Source of the DNA: Adenanthera pavonina
Taxonomy: Eukaryota; Streptophyta; Magnoliopsida; Fabales; Fabaceae
Direction: 5' to 3'
DNA: 64,000 bases
NCBI GenBank assembly: GCA_026686845.1
Contig: JAIVEN010000012.1
Location: 19,780,501 to 19,844,500, forward strand
The stretch's first letter is position 1. The number at the start of each line of letters is the position of its first letter. The notes below the pieces were generated by a model that searched no databases, was not told where the DNA came from, and was given only the letters and a program-made list of their open reading frames with translations. Below, one piece after another: positions 47,831-59,249 of the stretch. Made by a program: the position numbers and the translations under genes.

Positions 47831-48836
47831 ATTATATTTATAATATATATGCTACACACACAATAAATAAGTCAATATAATATAGACACAAACTTTATTT
47901 ATATTGTTGACATATTTAAAAAATAAAATATATATTTTATTGCTTTATTAAAATATTTATGTTATTAAATAATATTAAATTTTCCATTTAAAAATGATAC
48001 TCAATATATATTTATATTTTACATTGTAATCCATTTTTAATTTTTAATTAAATTGTTTGGATTTAGATATCATAAAAAATGCATTTACATAAATATAGAT
48101 TTAGTTTTTGTTATTTAATTTGATTATAATATTAATTAAGAGTTGTTCATGGATTGTTTGGACTAAATTGGCACAGTGATCTCGGGCCAATAAGGGAAAA
48201 TAGATTGCACGCTCGTCCAAGAGGGGACAGACCAATTCAGATACATTGTTGGTCTTCTTCTATTCATATCAGTCTTGAATTTTTTTTTTGGTAGATATCA
48301 GTCTTGAATTTTTAAAACAATAATATTTACACACAGACTTGTACGGAAGCTTCTCATCATGTCCCTTTCACAGCAAGCTCCGAGAAGTTTCCAATGAAAG
48401 GTCTATCGAATGGAAATAGACTAACTTGAACTTCACACACGCTTTCGATTTTTCAATTAATTGAGACTAATGTTCAACTTTGTTCACCGCAAGGGCAAAA
48501 GCGTTGCTCACGGCCATGGCTAACTACTCTGGAAGATAAAGTCATCGTTAATTGGAAATTTAAAAAAGTAAATGAAGTCAACATTAAGTAAATAAAGTAA
48601 TATATTTTCAAAAATATAAGTTGAGGCACTTCGAAAAAAAAAAAACAAAACGGAACAAAAGTCTGAATCAACTTTAGTACAAGCAATATTTTACGAGAGG
48701 CCCCAAAGTTTGGTCGGTGTCTATTTGCCATCACGGTACAGTAAGACGTAAAATCTAAAACTGATGTTGTAATTTGTAAGTAAAATATACAAACTGAGGT
48801 GCTTTAATAAATAAATAAAAAAAAATACAAACAGAG
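47831..48836. other. AT-rich intergenic stretch
   Basis: No supported gene. A short direct repeat (GATATCAGTCTTGAATTTTT type) lies near 48265-48315, and poly-A is near 48634-48652. Confidence 0.45.
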
Positions 48837-50041
48837 CAATTTTGTCCTGGCCATTCGAATCAATGCTGTTTACTATTAAATGCTAATTCCACTGTTATAT
48901 ATCAAATTATCTTATGTGATAGTTCATATAGCATTCTAGCTCGAAAAAATCATGAAAAATAAAAAAAATGCAAGAAAAGTAAAAAAGTTGTCTAAATGGA
49001 GGAATTTAGCCAAAACACTCTACTTCTAACACTCAAAGAGTATTAATTTTTAATCAAAGACCCTAAAAAACTATTAAAATCATTTCGTAAAAATCTAACA
49101 TGATAGTCTACTTGATATCCAAGTGGGAACATATTATTCAATGACCATAATGCTCTTACCAAAATAACCACCTTTATCTTACTCCATCCAATTAAAAGAC
49201 ACTAACTCAACTCAATTAATTTTGATATTTTATCGAAAATAAAACCCTAATTACTGAAATTTTAATTAAAAGTCTCATAACATAATAAAATCAATTAATA
49301 AATTTAATGAAACAAAAAAAATCTCAAAAAAAGATACGTAGATTCATGTGAAAAAATAAATTAAAAAATTCTTAAGAAAATGGAAAAATTTTGAAAAAAA
49401 TAGCAAAAATTCAATTAGTTTGACTTTTTTTTTGTGATTTTTTATAGTTTTTGGGGTTTCTAATTAAAAATCTCTAATTTTTGTATTATTTTCAAAATTT
49501 TTCCATTTTCTTAGCAATTTTTGAGTTTATTTTTTTATATGAATCTACACATGATTTTTGAGATTTTTTTTGTTCATTTGTATTTATTATTTGATTTTAT
49601 TATATTATGAGATTTTTAACTAGAGTTTCAGTAATTAGGATTTTGATTTTTGACAAAATGCCGAAATTAATTGGGTTGAATTAGTATCTTTTAATTGGAC
49701 AGAGTACAATGGAGGTGGTTGTTTTGGTAAGAGTATTATAATCAATCATTTCATAGTATATTTTCACTTGGATGCCACATAGACTGCCATGTTGGAATTT
49801 TATGAAATGATTTTAGTACTTTTTTGAGGTCTTTGATTAAAAATTAATACTCTTTAGGTGTTGGAATCAATGTATTTTGGCTAAATTTCTCAATTTAGAC
49901 AACATTTTTTATTTTCTTGCATTTTTTTTATTTTTTCACGATTTTTTTCTGACTAAAATGCCACATAGACTATCACATAGGATAATTTGCTACGGTATTT
50001 AATGATCAACAGTGTTGACTTTAATGGCCATAGCAAAATTG
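48837..50041. repeat. 1.2-kb near-perfect palindrome (long inverted repeat)
   Basis: Two arms of about 600 bp with a centre near 49439 and almost no loop. Matching words on opposite arms include AAAGAGTATTAATTTTTAAT, TCTTACCAAAATAACCACCT, TTAAAAGACACTAACTCAAC and AGAAAATGGAAAAATTTTGA, and the ends share CAATTTTG and TGGCCATT. Structure suggests a foldback or Mutator-like non-autonomous element. A transcript across it would form a long hairpin RNA. Confidence 0.85.
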
Positions 50042-50159
50042 TTTCAATTTTGGCACTTTAATGGCAACATTACACTAGAAAAAAAGTTTAAAATGTTAGT
50101 AGTAACTTTGAAAAAATTTTCGGGGCAGATTTGCACTTTAACCCTTAAATTTACATCAC

Positions 50160-50420
50160 ATTTAGCCGTGGTCAAGAGAGTTGTTAATTATAGGAGAGAT
50201 CTCAATTCTATATTGAGGCTACCAAACAATGTCTTAGCGACAAGTGCTTTTTCTGGGTTTTTCCACCCTTGCTGCTCTCTTTCCATTCCATATTCCACAA
50301 TCTTATTGACTTTTTGGGCCCCAGAAGTTCTCAACTTCACCCACGGTCTATTTTGGAGGGTAGAGTCGTCGTTGACTGGAAATTTTAAAGAAATAAAACG
50401 AAATCACCAAATATGACATG
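50160..50420 (+). promoter_or_regulatory. Shared TNL upstream module without a gene
   Basis: Matches 16215-16375: GCCGTGGTCAAGAG, CTATATTGAGGCTACCAAAC, CCATTCCATATTCCACAATC, TTTTTGGGCCCCAGA. No TIR exon follows within several kilobases. Either TNL-C's distal upstream region was pushed away by later insertions or this is the stump of a lost gene. Confidence 0.45.
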
Positions 50421-50599
50421 AGGCACTTTCAAGAAAAAAAATTTTAAAAAAAAGTCCGAATCAACTTTTTTCTTCCCCTTTTTAGGTCCATTTTCTTTCC
50501 ATCAAATATGATCATTCATTATTCCATTAAATTGCAGACATTATTTTTGGAGGACTGACCCATCATCAATGAGTAAAATATTAAACTATACGGATTTTG

Positions 50600-52660
50600 T
50601 TAGGTTGACTGGTCACCCAAGAGATGGGTGAATTGAGTGATGCGAGATTTTCGCTCTTTTGGATCACAACCCAAATTCACTAAGAGTGCAGCAAAACATG
50701 GATAAACAGAGAGAGTTCTGTGCAGCAACTGAGTAGAGAAGATGAAGAACAATACACAATAATTTATACTGGTTCAGCCCAACCACTTGGCCTACATCCA
50801 GTCCCCAAGCCACCACTTGGGATTTTTCACTATATCCCACAGGTTTGATTTGGGCACTTATGAAGTCTCAGTACATTCCCACAAGTTTCAGTAGGCACTT
50901 ATGAAACCACTCTCCTCACACCCTTACAAGATGTGTAAATCCCTTAGTGTTTCCCCCACACTAAGATTCTACCCAGAATATGTAGAAAGAAATGTTTATA
51001 GAATGAAAACTCTCTTGAAGAGTAGATGATACATTGAAAGTTCACTATATTGAGGTGTGTTTTTCAAACAATGCTGTGATAGAAAGATTTTATAAACTGT
51101 TGTAGTATTTTCACATAAACATTCTTAAAATCGTTACCCATAAGTTCAAATGATGTTATATTTATAGTTTTGTAGTGTAATTAGACGTTAGACACAAGAT
51201 CTAGCCGTTAAAGACGTTACACAACGGTTACTCTGCAAAACTATCCGTTCACCAACCACATTTAATGTTTCTGACATTCTGAAATTCGAATTTTGGATGC
51301 CAACATACGAATTTCGAAGAGACCGTAAGTTAAAGTTTTTAGCGTTGAACTTTGAAGTTCGTCTGTTCAAAACTGAAATTCAAATTTTCATCTTGACAAA
51401 TGTTTGTATGTTGGAACATACGAATTTTCAAGTTTAAAGTAGTTCTGTCAAGTGTGAACAGTAAATTTAATTTGCTACAGTGCCTTCGAAATTTGAATTT
51501 TGGAACCCCAAAATTCGTCTGTTAGTAAGCAACTCAATATGGTACAAGTTCTTTCTTTCGAAATTCAAATTTTGGATGTTGAAATTCATCTGTTGGTTGT
51601 TCCAGAAGTATTTCCATGTTCTGGAGATTTGAAATTTGAATTTTCAAAGTCAAAATTCGTCTATTATACTTGAAGTTTGAAATTTAGATGTCAAAATACG
51701 TCTGTTGACTTTTCTAGAAGTTTTTTCACATTCTGATGTTTCAAAATTTGAATTTTGAAAGCCAAAATTCATCTGTTAGGCCTAAAGTTCAAATTTCAGA
51801 AGTCAAAATACGTCTGTTGGCTTTTCTGGAAGTATTTTCACATTCTGGTGTTTCAAAATTCGAATTTTGAAAGCCAAAATTCATCTGTTAGACCTGAAGT
51901 TCAAATTTTGGAAGCCAAAATTCATCTGTCAGTGGCAAGCCCAACTTTGCACAAAGGTTCTTTTCGAAATTCGAATTTCGGAGGCCCAAAATTTGTCTAT
52001 CGCAACAGAACCTACGTAACTCCAAATTTGAATTTTTCACTTTATACAATTTTGCAGAAGTCATAACTCTCTCATTTTAACTCCAAATTAAGCAAATGAC
52101 CTATGGTTAGAAAGATCTCAATGTTTACTTTCAAATGAAAGAAGTTTCACTTCAAAAACAAACGTATTTTGTGAGATATAATCAAAATAGTGATAAGAGA
52201 TCAAAATTAAAAATTCATATCTCACTACTCAAATTTAAATAACCATAGCTTTTTCATATGGCCTTCATTTTGAGTGAAATAACCTTCTTTGAAAAGCTTA
52301 TTAAGTCTAATTTCATATAAATAAGTTTTACATCAAATCCATATGTATTTTGAGAAATATATTAAAAACACTAATCAAAGATCAAACTCTAGATTCTTGA
52401 AAACCAGATTTCACTAACTATGCTTGACTCGAAATTCGAATTTCAACACCTAAAATTCATCTGTCAGAGGTAATATCTCTGGAATTTCAAATTTGAGTCA
52501 GCAAAGTTCGTATTTTCACAAAGTATATGAAGTTTTACTTCTCAAAATTCGTCTGTCATCAGAGTTTTTCAAATCTAACTTATGCTAACATCAGATTTAC
52601 TTAATCTAACTCATTTAAAACATATGGTAATAAGATTAAGTAATTTTCAAATATTAATCC
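50600..52660. repeat. Unclassified repeat unit with internal tandem repeats
   Basis: Begins near GGTCACCCAAGAGATGGGTG and contains TATACTGGTTCAGCCCAACC..GGCCTACATCCAGTCCCCAA, a phrase resembling repetitive sequence seen in many plant genomes. It is followed by the 112-bp tandem array and an ATTCG/CGAAT-rich tail. Probably a retroelement fragment; class unknown. Confidence 0.45.
51592..52000. repeat. Tandem repeat, period 112 bp, about 3.5 units
   Basis: Units start at 51592, 51704, 51816 and 51928, an exact 112-bp spacing, with GTTGGCTTTTCTGGAAGTAT-type starts. Each unit holds two half-units carrying AAATTCGAATTTTG..GCCAAAATTCATCTG. Looser half-units continue to both sides (51270-52560). Confidence 0.85.
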
Positions 52661-52667
52661 CACCTTA

Positions 52668-53668
52668 CACTACTAAAAAAATGCAATTTAGCGAGGGATC
52701 ACTCATCCCTTGCTAAATGATCTAAATAGCTAGAAATTAGTGACGAATTAAATTTAAAAAGGGAATTAGCGAGAAATTAGTGAGGAATAAAAATTCCTCA
52801 CTAAATTATTATGAATAGCGAGGGATTTGTCCCTCGCTAAATTTTTTAAAATTAATTTTAATAGATTAAAATTATTTTATTAAAAATTTAATTTTAATGA
52901 ATTAATTTTTTTTTAATAATTATGTTATAAAATTATTTTTATCTGTTGATTATTTTAAATTAATAAAAATAGTGAGATTAATTTTTATAACTTGTTGGCA
53001 AAAAATGAAAATGAAAATTCATTTATTACAAAAGTCAAAATATAAAATATTTTATGATATTAATAACTAAAATTATAATATATTTTTATTTTTTAACAAT
53101 ATATTAATTTATAAATATATGTGTGTATTAGTGTGTAAATAAATAATATATATTTAATATTTCATATAAAGACTGCAAATACATTACAGTTCAACTGGCA
53201 AAAGTTTGAATATAAAGTTACTAAGAGCAAGAGGTCATGGGTTCGAATCTAAGTAAATGCATATTTGAAATCATTATATGACATGGCAGTGACGTGACGC
53301 AATCACGGTGATGTGACATGGATGGTGGGGCGATGTGGCGGTAGCGTGGTAGTGATGTGGCATAGGTGGCGGGTGACATGACAATAATGTGACGTGGCGT
53401 GGTCTTGGTGGGGACATGGCAATTTTAAATTTTTTGTAGTTTAGCGAGGAAATAGCGAGGAATGAGTTCCTCACTAAATTTAGAGAGGGATTAAATCCCT
53501 CGCTAATTTAGCGAGGAAATCAACTCATTTCTCACTAAAATTAGCGACACCATTTTTAGCGACCAAATTACCGAGGGATAAAATCCCTCTCTATTTTCAA
53601 TTTAGCGAGGGAAAAATGGCATTTAGCGAGGGATTTGTCCCTCGCTAAATGCCATTTTTCTAGTAGTG
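52668..53668. mobile_element. Non-autonomous CACTA (En/Spm) element, 1001 bp
   Basis: Terminal inverted repeats CACTACTAAAAAAATGCAAT and, on the other strand, CACTACTAGAAAAATGGCAT continue into a shared TTTAGCGAGGGA. Subterminal TAGCGAGGGA words recur in both orientations, as expected for CACTA transposase binding. Flanking triplets are TTA and TCA, a 2-of-3 match. No transposase inside. Confidence 0.88.
53184..53256 (+). other. tRNA-like / SINE-like segment inside the CACTA element
   Basis: An A-box-like CAGTTCAACTGGCAAAAG (53187-53204) and B-box-like GGGTTCGAATCT (53239-53250) lie about 50 bp apart, as in tRNA-derived promoters. No complete tRNA cloverleaf was found. Confidence 0.3.
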
Positions 53669-54800
53669 TCAAGACCTAAGTGAAAATAAAATATATCTAG
53701 TAACTAGGTCTTCAAATGTTGAGTTCCACTTCCACATGGACATTTCCTTCTTGGCATGCTCCCTTCTGATCTTCCATTTTTGGAGCATCCTTTCTTTTCT
53801 TCTTTCTTGAGTGAGGCATGATATTGATTTCTATTTTTATATTCCAACGCTCACTCTTCTTACTTGGACCAACCTACATTTAATATATTACACTTACAAA
53901 CCAAGTAGTTAGTCCAGTTTATATATCCAACTTATGTTATTCATTGTAAAAGTATAATGTATATATTTACAAATAGCAAGATATATGTATTATAACCATA
54001 ATTGAATACATGTCAATATGTATTTTACTTCCTTAAGGAACATTATATATGTCAAATACATATAATGTATTTGTTCCTTATTACTCTATATTTGTCATCA
54101 TCAAAACTCATATTATATTAAACTTAACAGATTTTAATTAATATTAAATATGAAATCTATATTATGTAAATAATGCTGCTTATTCTTCAAATTTCGTATA
54201 ATATAAGGAAAAACATATCTTTGGCAAAAAGAAAAAAAGGAAAAACATATCTAGTTTTGTAAAATAATATAAAATGTTGTTTTCAAAAGTCACGTAAACC
54301 TTTCTCGTAAACAAACCTCCATTCTATTTTTAAAATTTATACAAAATTTCTTAAAAACAAAAATAAATTACATATATCTCTTACAATTATACACTCGAAA
54401 ATGGGGGAAAAAGCACACACAAAAAGATGAATACATATGCAATTTGTAAAGTTAAATACACATATAAACTATAAATAACAATGTGTACACATTGTAAATA
54501 GTATACACATCAATAAGCTATAAAATATAAATTTTTGTCATAAAATTGTAAGTAAGAAATTAAGACAAGATTTTTTAAAACTATAAAAAATTATGTCAAT
54601 ATGTAATCAATTAAGTAAGATGCTTTTTTTTCCAAAAAAAAATAGCATCACATGTCATTATTATGCATAGAATTATTTATTTTATATCTAATACTATACT
54701 ATATAAAATTAAAAGTATACAAACTTAGTTATGATTGGTCCGACACAGTTTGACTGGTGAATCTTAAACTAGTCTGTCAAACATTAGGTAGGGGCACGTT
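53669..54800. other. AT-rich stretch
   Basis: No supported gene. The 50.6-52.66 kb repeat may resume for about 200 bp after the CACTA element, which would make that element an insertion in it. Confidence 0.4.
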
Positions 54801-54829
54801 AGTGATTCAGGTTCGTGTGAAAATAGAGT

Positions 54830-55310
54830 AACTTCAATTTTTGACAAAAGCTAATACGAAACCGCGTAGTCTGTTCTGGTTTTAAAAATGGGGAAAGCGT
54901 TGTCCGTACAATAATGAAAAGGGAATGAATTAAACCTGTGGCATGGTCAATAGTAAAGAAAAAATGAGAGACAATATAAGTTTTTTTACTCCATATAATA
55001 AAAAACAAGATTTTTTTTTTGGCCTCGAATATGATTGGGATTCATTACTATCGAAAAATGATTACAAACCGTTTACTAAAAAGAAAAAAATTACAAATGA
55101 GTGGAAACTACGGTGGTAAGAATGAGGAAAAGCTGAGACCTGAGGGTATACAATGCCAAAGTCATATTTGGACAGATTCACAGAAAGAGCCAACTAAAAA
55201 AAGAAAACGAAAATTTTTTAGTGAAAATAATTGATGAAGACTTGCGGTTGCACATCATTATTTAAAACCGTTTGGGAGTACAGTTTGAGACTTGTGGTGG
55301 CACGCCAAAA
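54830..55310 (+). promoter_or_regulatory. TNL-C upstream module, distal duplicate
   Basis: GTGGAAACTACGGTG, AAAGCTGAG..GAGGGTATACAATGCC, CAGATTCACAGAAAGAGCCA and ATAATTGATGAAGACTTG match the proximal copy 55740-55960 in order. The two copies are about 650 bp apart. No exon follows this copy directly. Confidence 0.5.
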
Positions 55311-55734
55311 TCTGACATCTCAATCAAATTTATGTAGCCACTAAAATTCAATTATTTTTCTAGTTAGGGAACATCTGTAGATGAGAAAGAGTGTGGGAGT
55401 AAAGACAAATTAGCTATAATCATACATAAAAACACGTAACAATTAAAGTAGTACAAAATGAATACTGGCAAGTAAAAGACATATACTAGAATAAAATAAT
55501 GAAAGTAACAAATTTTTGTGCAATGAAACAAAAAGGAATAGAAAGAAGAATGTTAACATATATTACCTTTCTGCCCTCCCATAATTCTTTGATGTTGCTC
55601 CCAATCATAACCAATTCCACCAAGGCATGAAACTCAAAACTTGATGGCAAACTAGTGTAAGGATATTGATACCATGAAATATATTGTAACTTGCGAGAAA
55701 GAAAATCTTTTTTTTAAAAAAGAAAAAAATGGTC

Positions 55735-56045
55735 TGTGAGTGGAAACTACGGTGATATACAAGAATGACAAAAAGGCACTGCGTAGTTTGTTCTGGTCAA
55801 GAAAAAGAAAAAGAATAATGGCAACAAAACAATGATGGAAAGCTTCTGAGGGTACGATACAATACCAGAGTCATTTGCGCAGATTCCCAGAAAGACCCAA
55901 TGAATAAAAGAAAAAGAAAATTAGTCAAAATAATTTATGAAGGCTTGGGATATCACATCTTTACTTAAGAGCGGTATAGTGCTGGGGAACCAATGCCTCA
56001 GCACACAAGTGTGATTATTCCAATCGATTTGATCCAAAGCAACTC
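55735..56045 (+). promoter_or_regulatory. TNL-C upstream module, proximal copy
   Basis: Lies directly before ATG 56046. Shares GTGGAAACTACGGTGATATA and GTTCTGGTCAAGAAAAA with 16388-16520 upstream of TNL-B and with 54.8-55.3 kb. Likely promoter and leader of TNL-C; specific elements were not assigned. Confidence 0.5.
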
Positions 56046-59000
56046 ATGTCAGGGCCAATTCATGTTTTCGTGAGTTTTAGAGGTGATGACGACACTCGTA
56101 AATTCATCGATGGTCTTTGGGCTGCTCTTGAAAGAAAAGGTTTAAGAATCTTTGGAGATGATAAGAAGCTTGAAACTGGGGACTCCCATCTTCCACCTCA
56201 CCTTCTCCAAGCAATTGAAGAATCCTGGATTTGTATTGTTGTCTTCTCCAAAAACTCTGCTTCTTCGGTATGGTGCCTTGAGGAACTCTCATGGATTGCT
56301 GACCGCAATCTGCGAGAGCAAAACATCGTTATACCAGTTTTCTATGATGTAAATCCATTTCCAGCCTACAAAGAAGCCTTTGCTGAACATGAAGAAAGGT
56401 TCGGAGGGGATTTAGACAAGTTACTGGAATGGAGGCAAGCTGTAACACAACTGGCCTCTCTCTCCGGCTGGGATGTGCGAAAGGAGTAAGTAATTTTACT
56501 CTTTGATTTTTATTTTTCTGGGTCACGGTTGTCAAATTCTCAATATCCAAAACTCCATTTGAATTGCAGAGATTTTTGGTGGAGTCACCAGTCATCATTC
56601 AATAAAACACCAAACTGCACAGATTTTCATTAAATCAACATAGAATACAACATTTTAAACATTAAGTTTGTGTATGTATTTTGGAATTTGAAAGGATGTT
56701 TGTGTAATTTTAACAAAATTTTCAAGGGTCACGTAATCTAATCTTGGTTTTAAGAGAGGCTTTAATAAATTTTAAAAATAAAGGACAGGTCTATGTGATT
56801 CTTGTAAATTTCAGAAAAGATTTGTATTGAAGTTTGCATAATTTGAACAAAACTCAAGAAATTTCTATGTAGATTACTCTTACTAAAATATGCTCCCAAA
56901 ATGGCTAAAATAGCTTTTCTAATCCACTTATGCATCAAGTGGAAACAATTTTGATTAATTCAGTATCATTGTTTTCTCTTTTTCAGCTCAGAATCGGAAA
57001 TTATTCAGAAAATTGCTAGAGACATCCAGATAAGAATAGATGACAGCATTTATGACCCTAGTCGGTTTGTTGGAATGCAAGATCGTGTGGAAAAAGTGAA
57101 GAAGCTTTTAGATTTGGGTTCGGAGGATGTAGTCCGAGTGTTAGGCATTTGTGGCATGGGTGGATTAGGCAAAACAACTATCACTAGAGTTTTATATAAG
57201 AAGATCTTTCACTATTTTGACGCTTCTTGTTTCCTGCAAAATGTAAGTGACTGTTGTTCAAAGTATGGTATTCAATATCTACAAGAATTTCTTTCTGCAA
57301 GATTGAAGATAGAAGTTCCAGAGATGAGACACCGCAAGTGTCTTATAGTTCTTGATGGTGCCAATGACGTGCAAGATATACAAGAATTGAAGTTGGTTGA
57401 AAAATCTGAGTGGTTTGGTGGAGGGAGTAGAATCATCATAACTACCAGAGATGAAGGAGTCCTTCAGATGATTGCGGCTGATGATATCTACAAACCTGAA
57501 TTGTTGACTAAGGATGAAGCTCTCCGACCGTTTTATGAATATACTGAGGAAGATAATGAAGAGATGGCATTCAGTGTCCTCGAATATGCTGATGGCCTTC
57601 CGTTGGCAATTGTAACATTGGGTTTATGTTTGCGACGAAGAAGTTTTGGAGAATGGAGGAATGCCATGCAAAGAATTAAAGAAGTTCCTCGACAACGTTT
57701 AATGCATGTTCTCAAAAAAAGTTTTAATGAGCTAGATAACATGAACAAGGAAATGTTTCTGGACATTGCATGTTTTTTTGCAGGGAAGGACATCAATTAT
57801 GTGAAGGAAATTTTACATGATTGTGGTTTTTCTGTCGAGATAGGAATTAAACTACTTATTGAAAAATCACTCATGACTATATCAAATCGAAGAATACAAA
57901 TGCATAATCTGTTGCATGCAATGGGACGGGATATTGTTCGACGCGAATCCTATAGGCATCGGCTAAAAAGACCAAGTAGATTGTGGCTTTTCAATGATAT
58001 CAATAATCTTATGGAACAAAACAGAAAGAGAGTAAGTTGCGTGCGCCTTTTTTCCCTTATTACAATTTACAAAAGTATAAGTAAATCTAACATTTCATTA
58101 TTTCTATATAAATGCATGTAATGCTAGGCCATGAAAAGAGTTAAAGCTATAGTCTTGGATTTGGAAGAGCCAGAATGGAATTCATTGAGGCTTGATGCTT
58201 TATCAAAGATGAAGAACCTTAGATTGCTGATATTCCGTAACATGAAATTTTCTGGAAGCCTCAATAATCTTCCTAGCAAGTTGCGATATGTTTCATGGCA
58301 TCAATATCCTTTTACTCATTTGCCATCAAATTTTCAATCCGACACGCTTGTTCGATTGATTTTGCATGATAGCAGTATCATAGAAGTATGGAAGGGAAAG
58401 ATGGTATGCTAAAAATTATTTTTTTGTCCTGCTTTTGTTTGGCTAATACAACAACAACAACATTAATCTTATCTCATTAAGTGAGGTTGATTACATAGAT
58501 CATACGACACTAATAGATTCTATCAAATATCATCTCTTCAGATAAATCATTTATCAAGAGATCACACCTTATAACTTTTTTTAGTATCTTTTTTTATTTT
58601 CTTCTATACCTTTTGTTTGGCTAATATTTGATCTTTCCTATTATAATAAATTAAAAAATGAGGGTGATTCAATCAAAATCCGTGGTTACATATGCATTTT
58701 ACTTCTTGTTAAATATTTTTAGGTTCATGTTTTTATATACAATCATAGCTAATTATTTACACCCTCATTCACTTTCCCATTTACAGGTGCTTCCCAAGTT
58801 GAGAACGTTGAATCTCCGTGGCTCTAAAACTTTGATCAAGACGCCAGATTTTGGAGGGGTTCCAAATCTTGAGAGACTAAACCTTGAAGGATGTATTCGA
58901 TTATTGCAACTTCATCCATCTATTGCTAACCTTTCAAAGCTCAAATTCTTGAATATGAGAAATTGCATTAATCTTGTCAAGATCCCTCTTAAATTATTTG

Positions 59001-59239
59001 ATCTCAAGTCATTGGAAATTCTAAATCTGGCTGACTGTTCAAAACTTGCGCATTGCTTGAGATTTTCTCCTTTGAAGAGGTCGATAGAAGTGAAACTACT
59101 TTGTATTTGGCATTGTCCATTCTTAGAAAAATTGCTGTATTTTCTTTTGTACGTTTTGCCAGAACAAAAAAATTATCATGAGTTTATTTGTTGCTGTCTT
59201 ATTTACCTGATATGTACTCGTGAGGTTAAACTTTCATAA
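56046..59239 (+). CDS. TNL-C: TIR-NBS-LRR immune receptor, open frame, 737 aa
   Basis: Intracellular immune receptor. Exons 56046-56485, 56987-58031, 58128-58403 and 58787-59239 have GT-AG borders and agreeing phases (2, 0, 0). The TIR domain spans residues 4-145: HVFVSFRGDDDTRKF, WCLEEL with the catalytic glutamate, VIPVFYDVN. The NBS has the P-loop GMGGLGKTT at about 203-211, LIVLDGAND at kinase-2, GSRIIITTRDEGVL, GLPLAIVTLG, FLDIACFF, and MHN near residue 452 instead of MHD. The linker exon has LRYVSWHQYPFTHLP. About four LRRs follow (LPKLRTLNLRG to LEILNLADCS). The last 45 or so residues are hydrophobic and cysteine-rich (YFLLYVLPEQ, CCCLIYLIC), unlike TNL-A and B, and seem to come from rearranged 3' DNA. 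Shorter than most TNLs but the best candidate for a working gene here. Confidence 0.88.
58449..58609 (-). mobile_element. 5'-truncated RTE-type LINE or SINE insertion in a TNL-C intron
   Basis: 161 bp flanked by a perfect 17-bp direct repeat CTTTTGTTTGGCTAATA (58432-58448 and 58610-58626). On the minus strand it ends in (TTG)n preceded by CTCACTTAATGAGATAAG, resembling the common plant RTE/SINE 3' end. Retroposon origin is well supported by the long target duplication. Confidence 0.8.
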
Positions 59240-59249
59240 CCCTTATAGG

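Noticed and set aside
49000..49900. Possible CRISPR-like or satellite repeats
   Set aside because: The repetition is a single inverted repeat, and the window is a plant genome; no spacer-repeat array exists.
53184..53256. Functional tRNA gene
   Set aside because: A- and B-box-like words are present but no cloverleaf with acceptor stem can be formed by eye; kept only as SINE-like.
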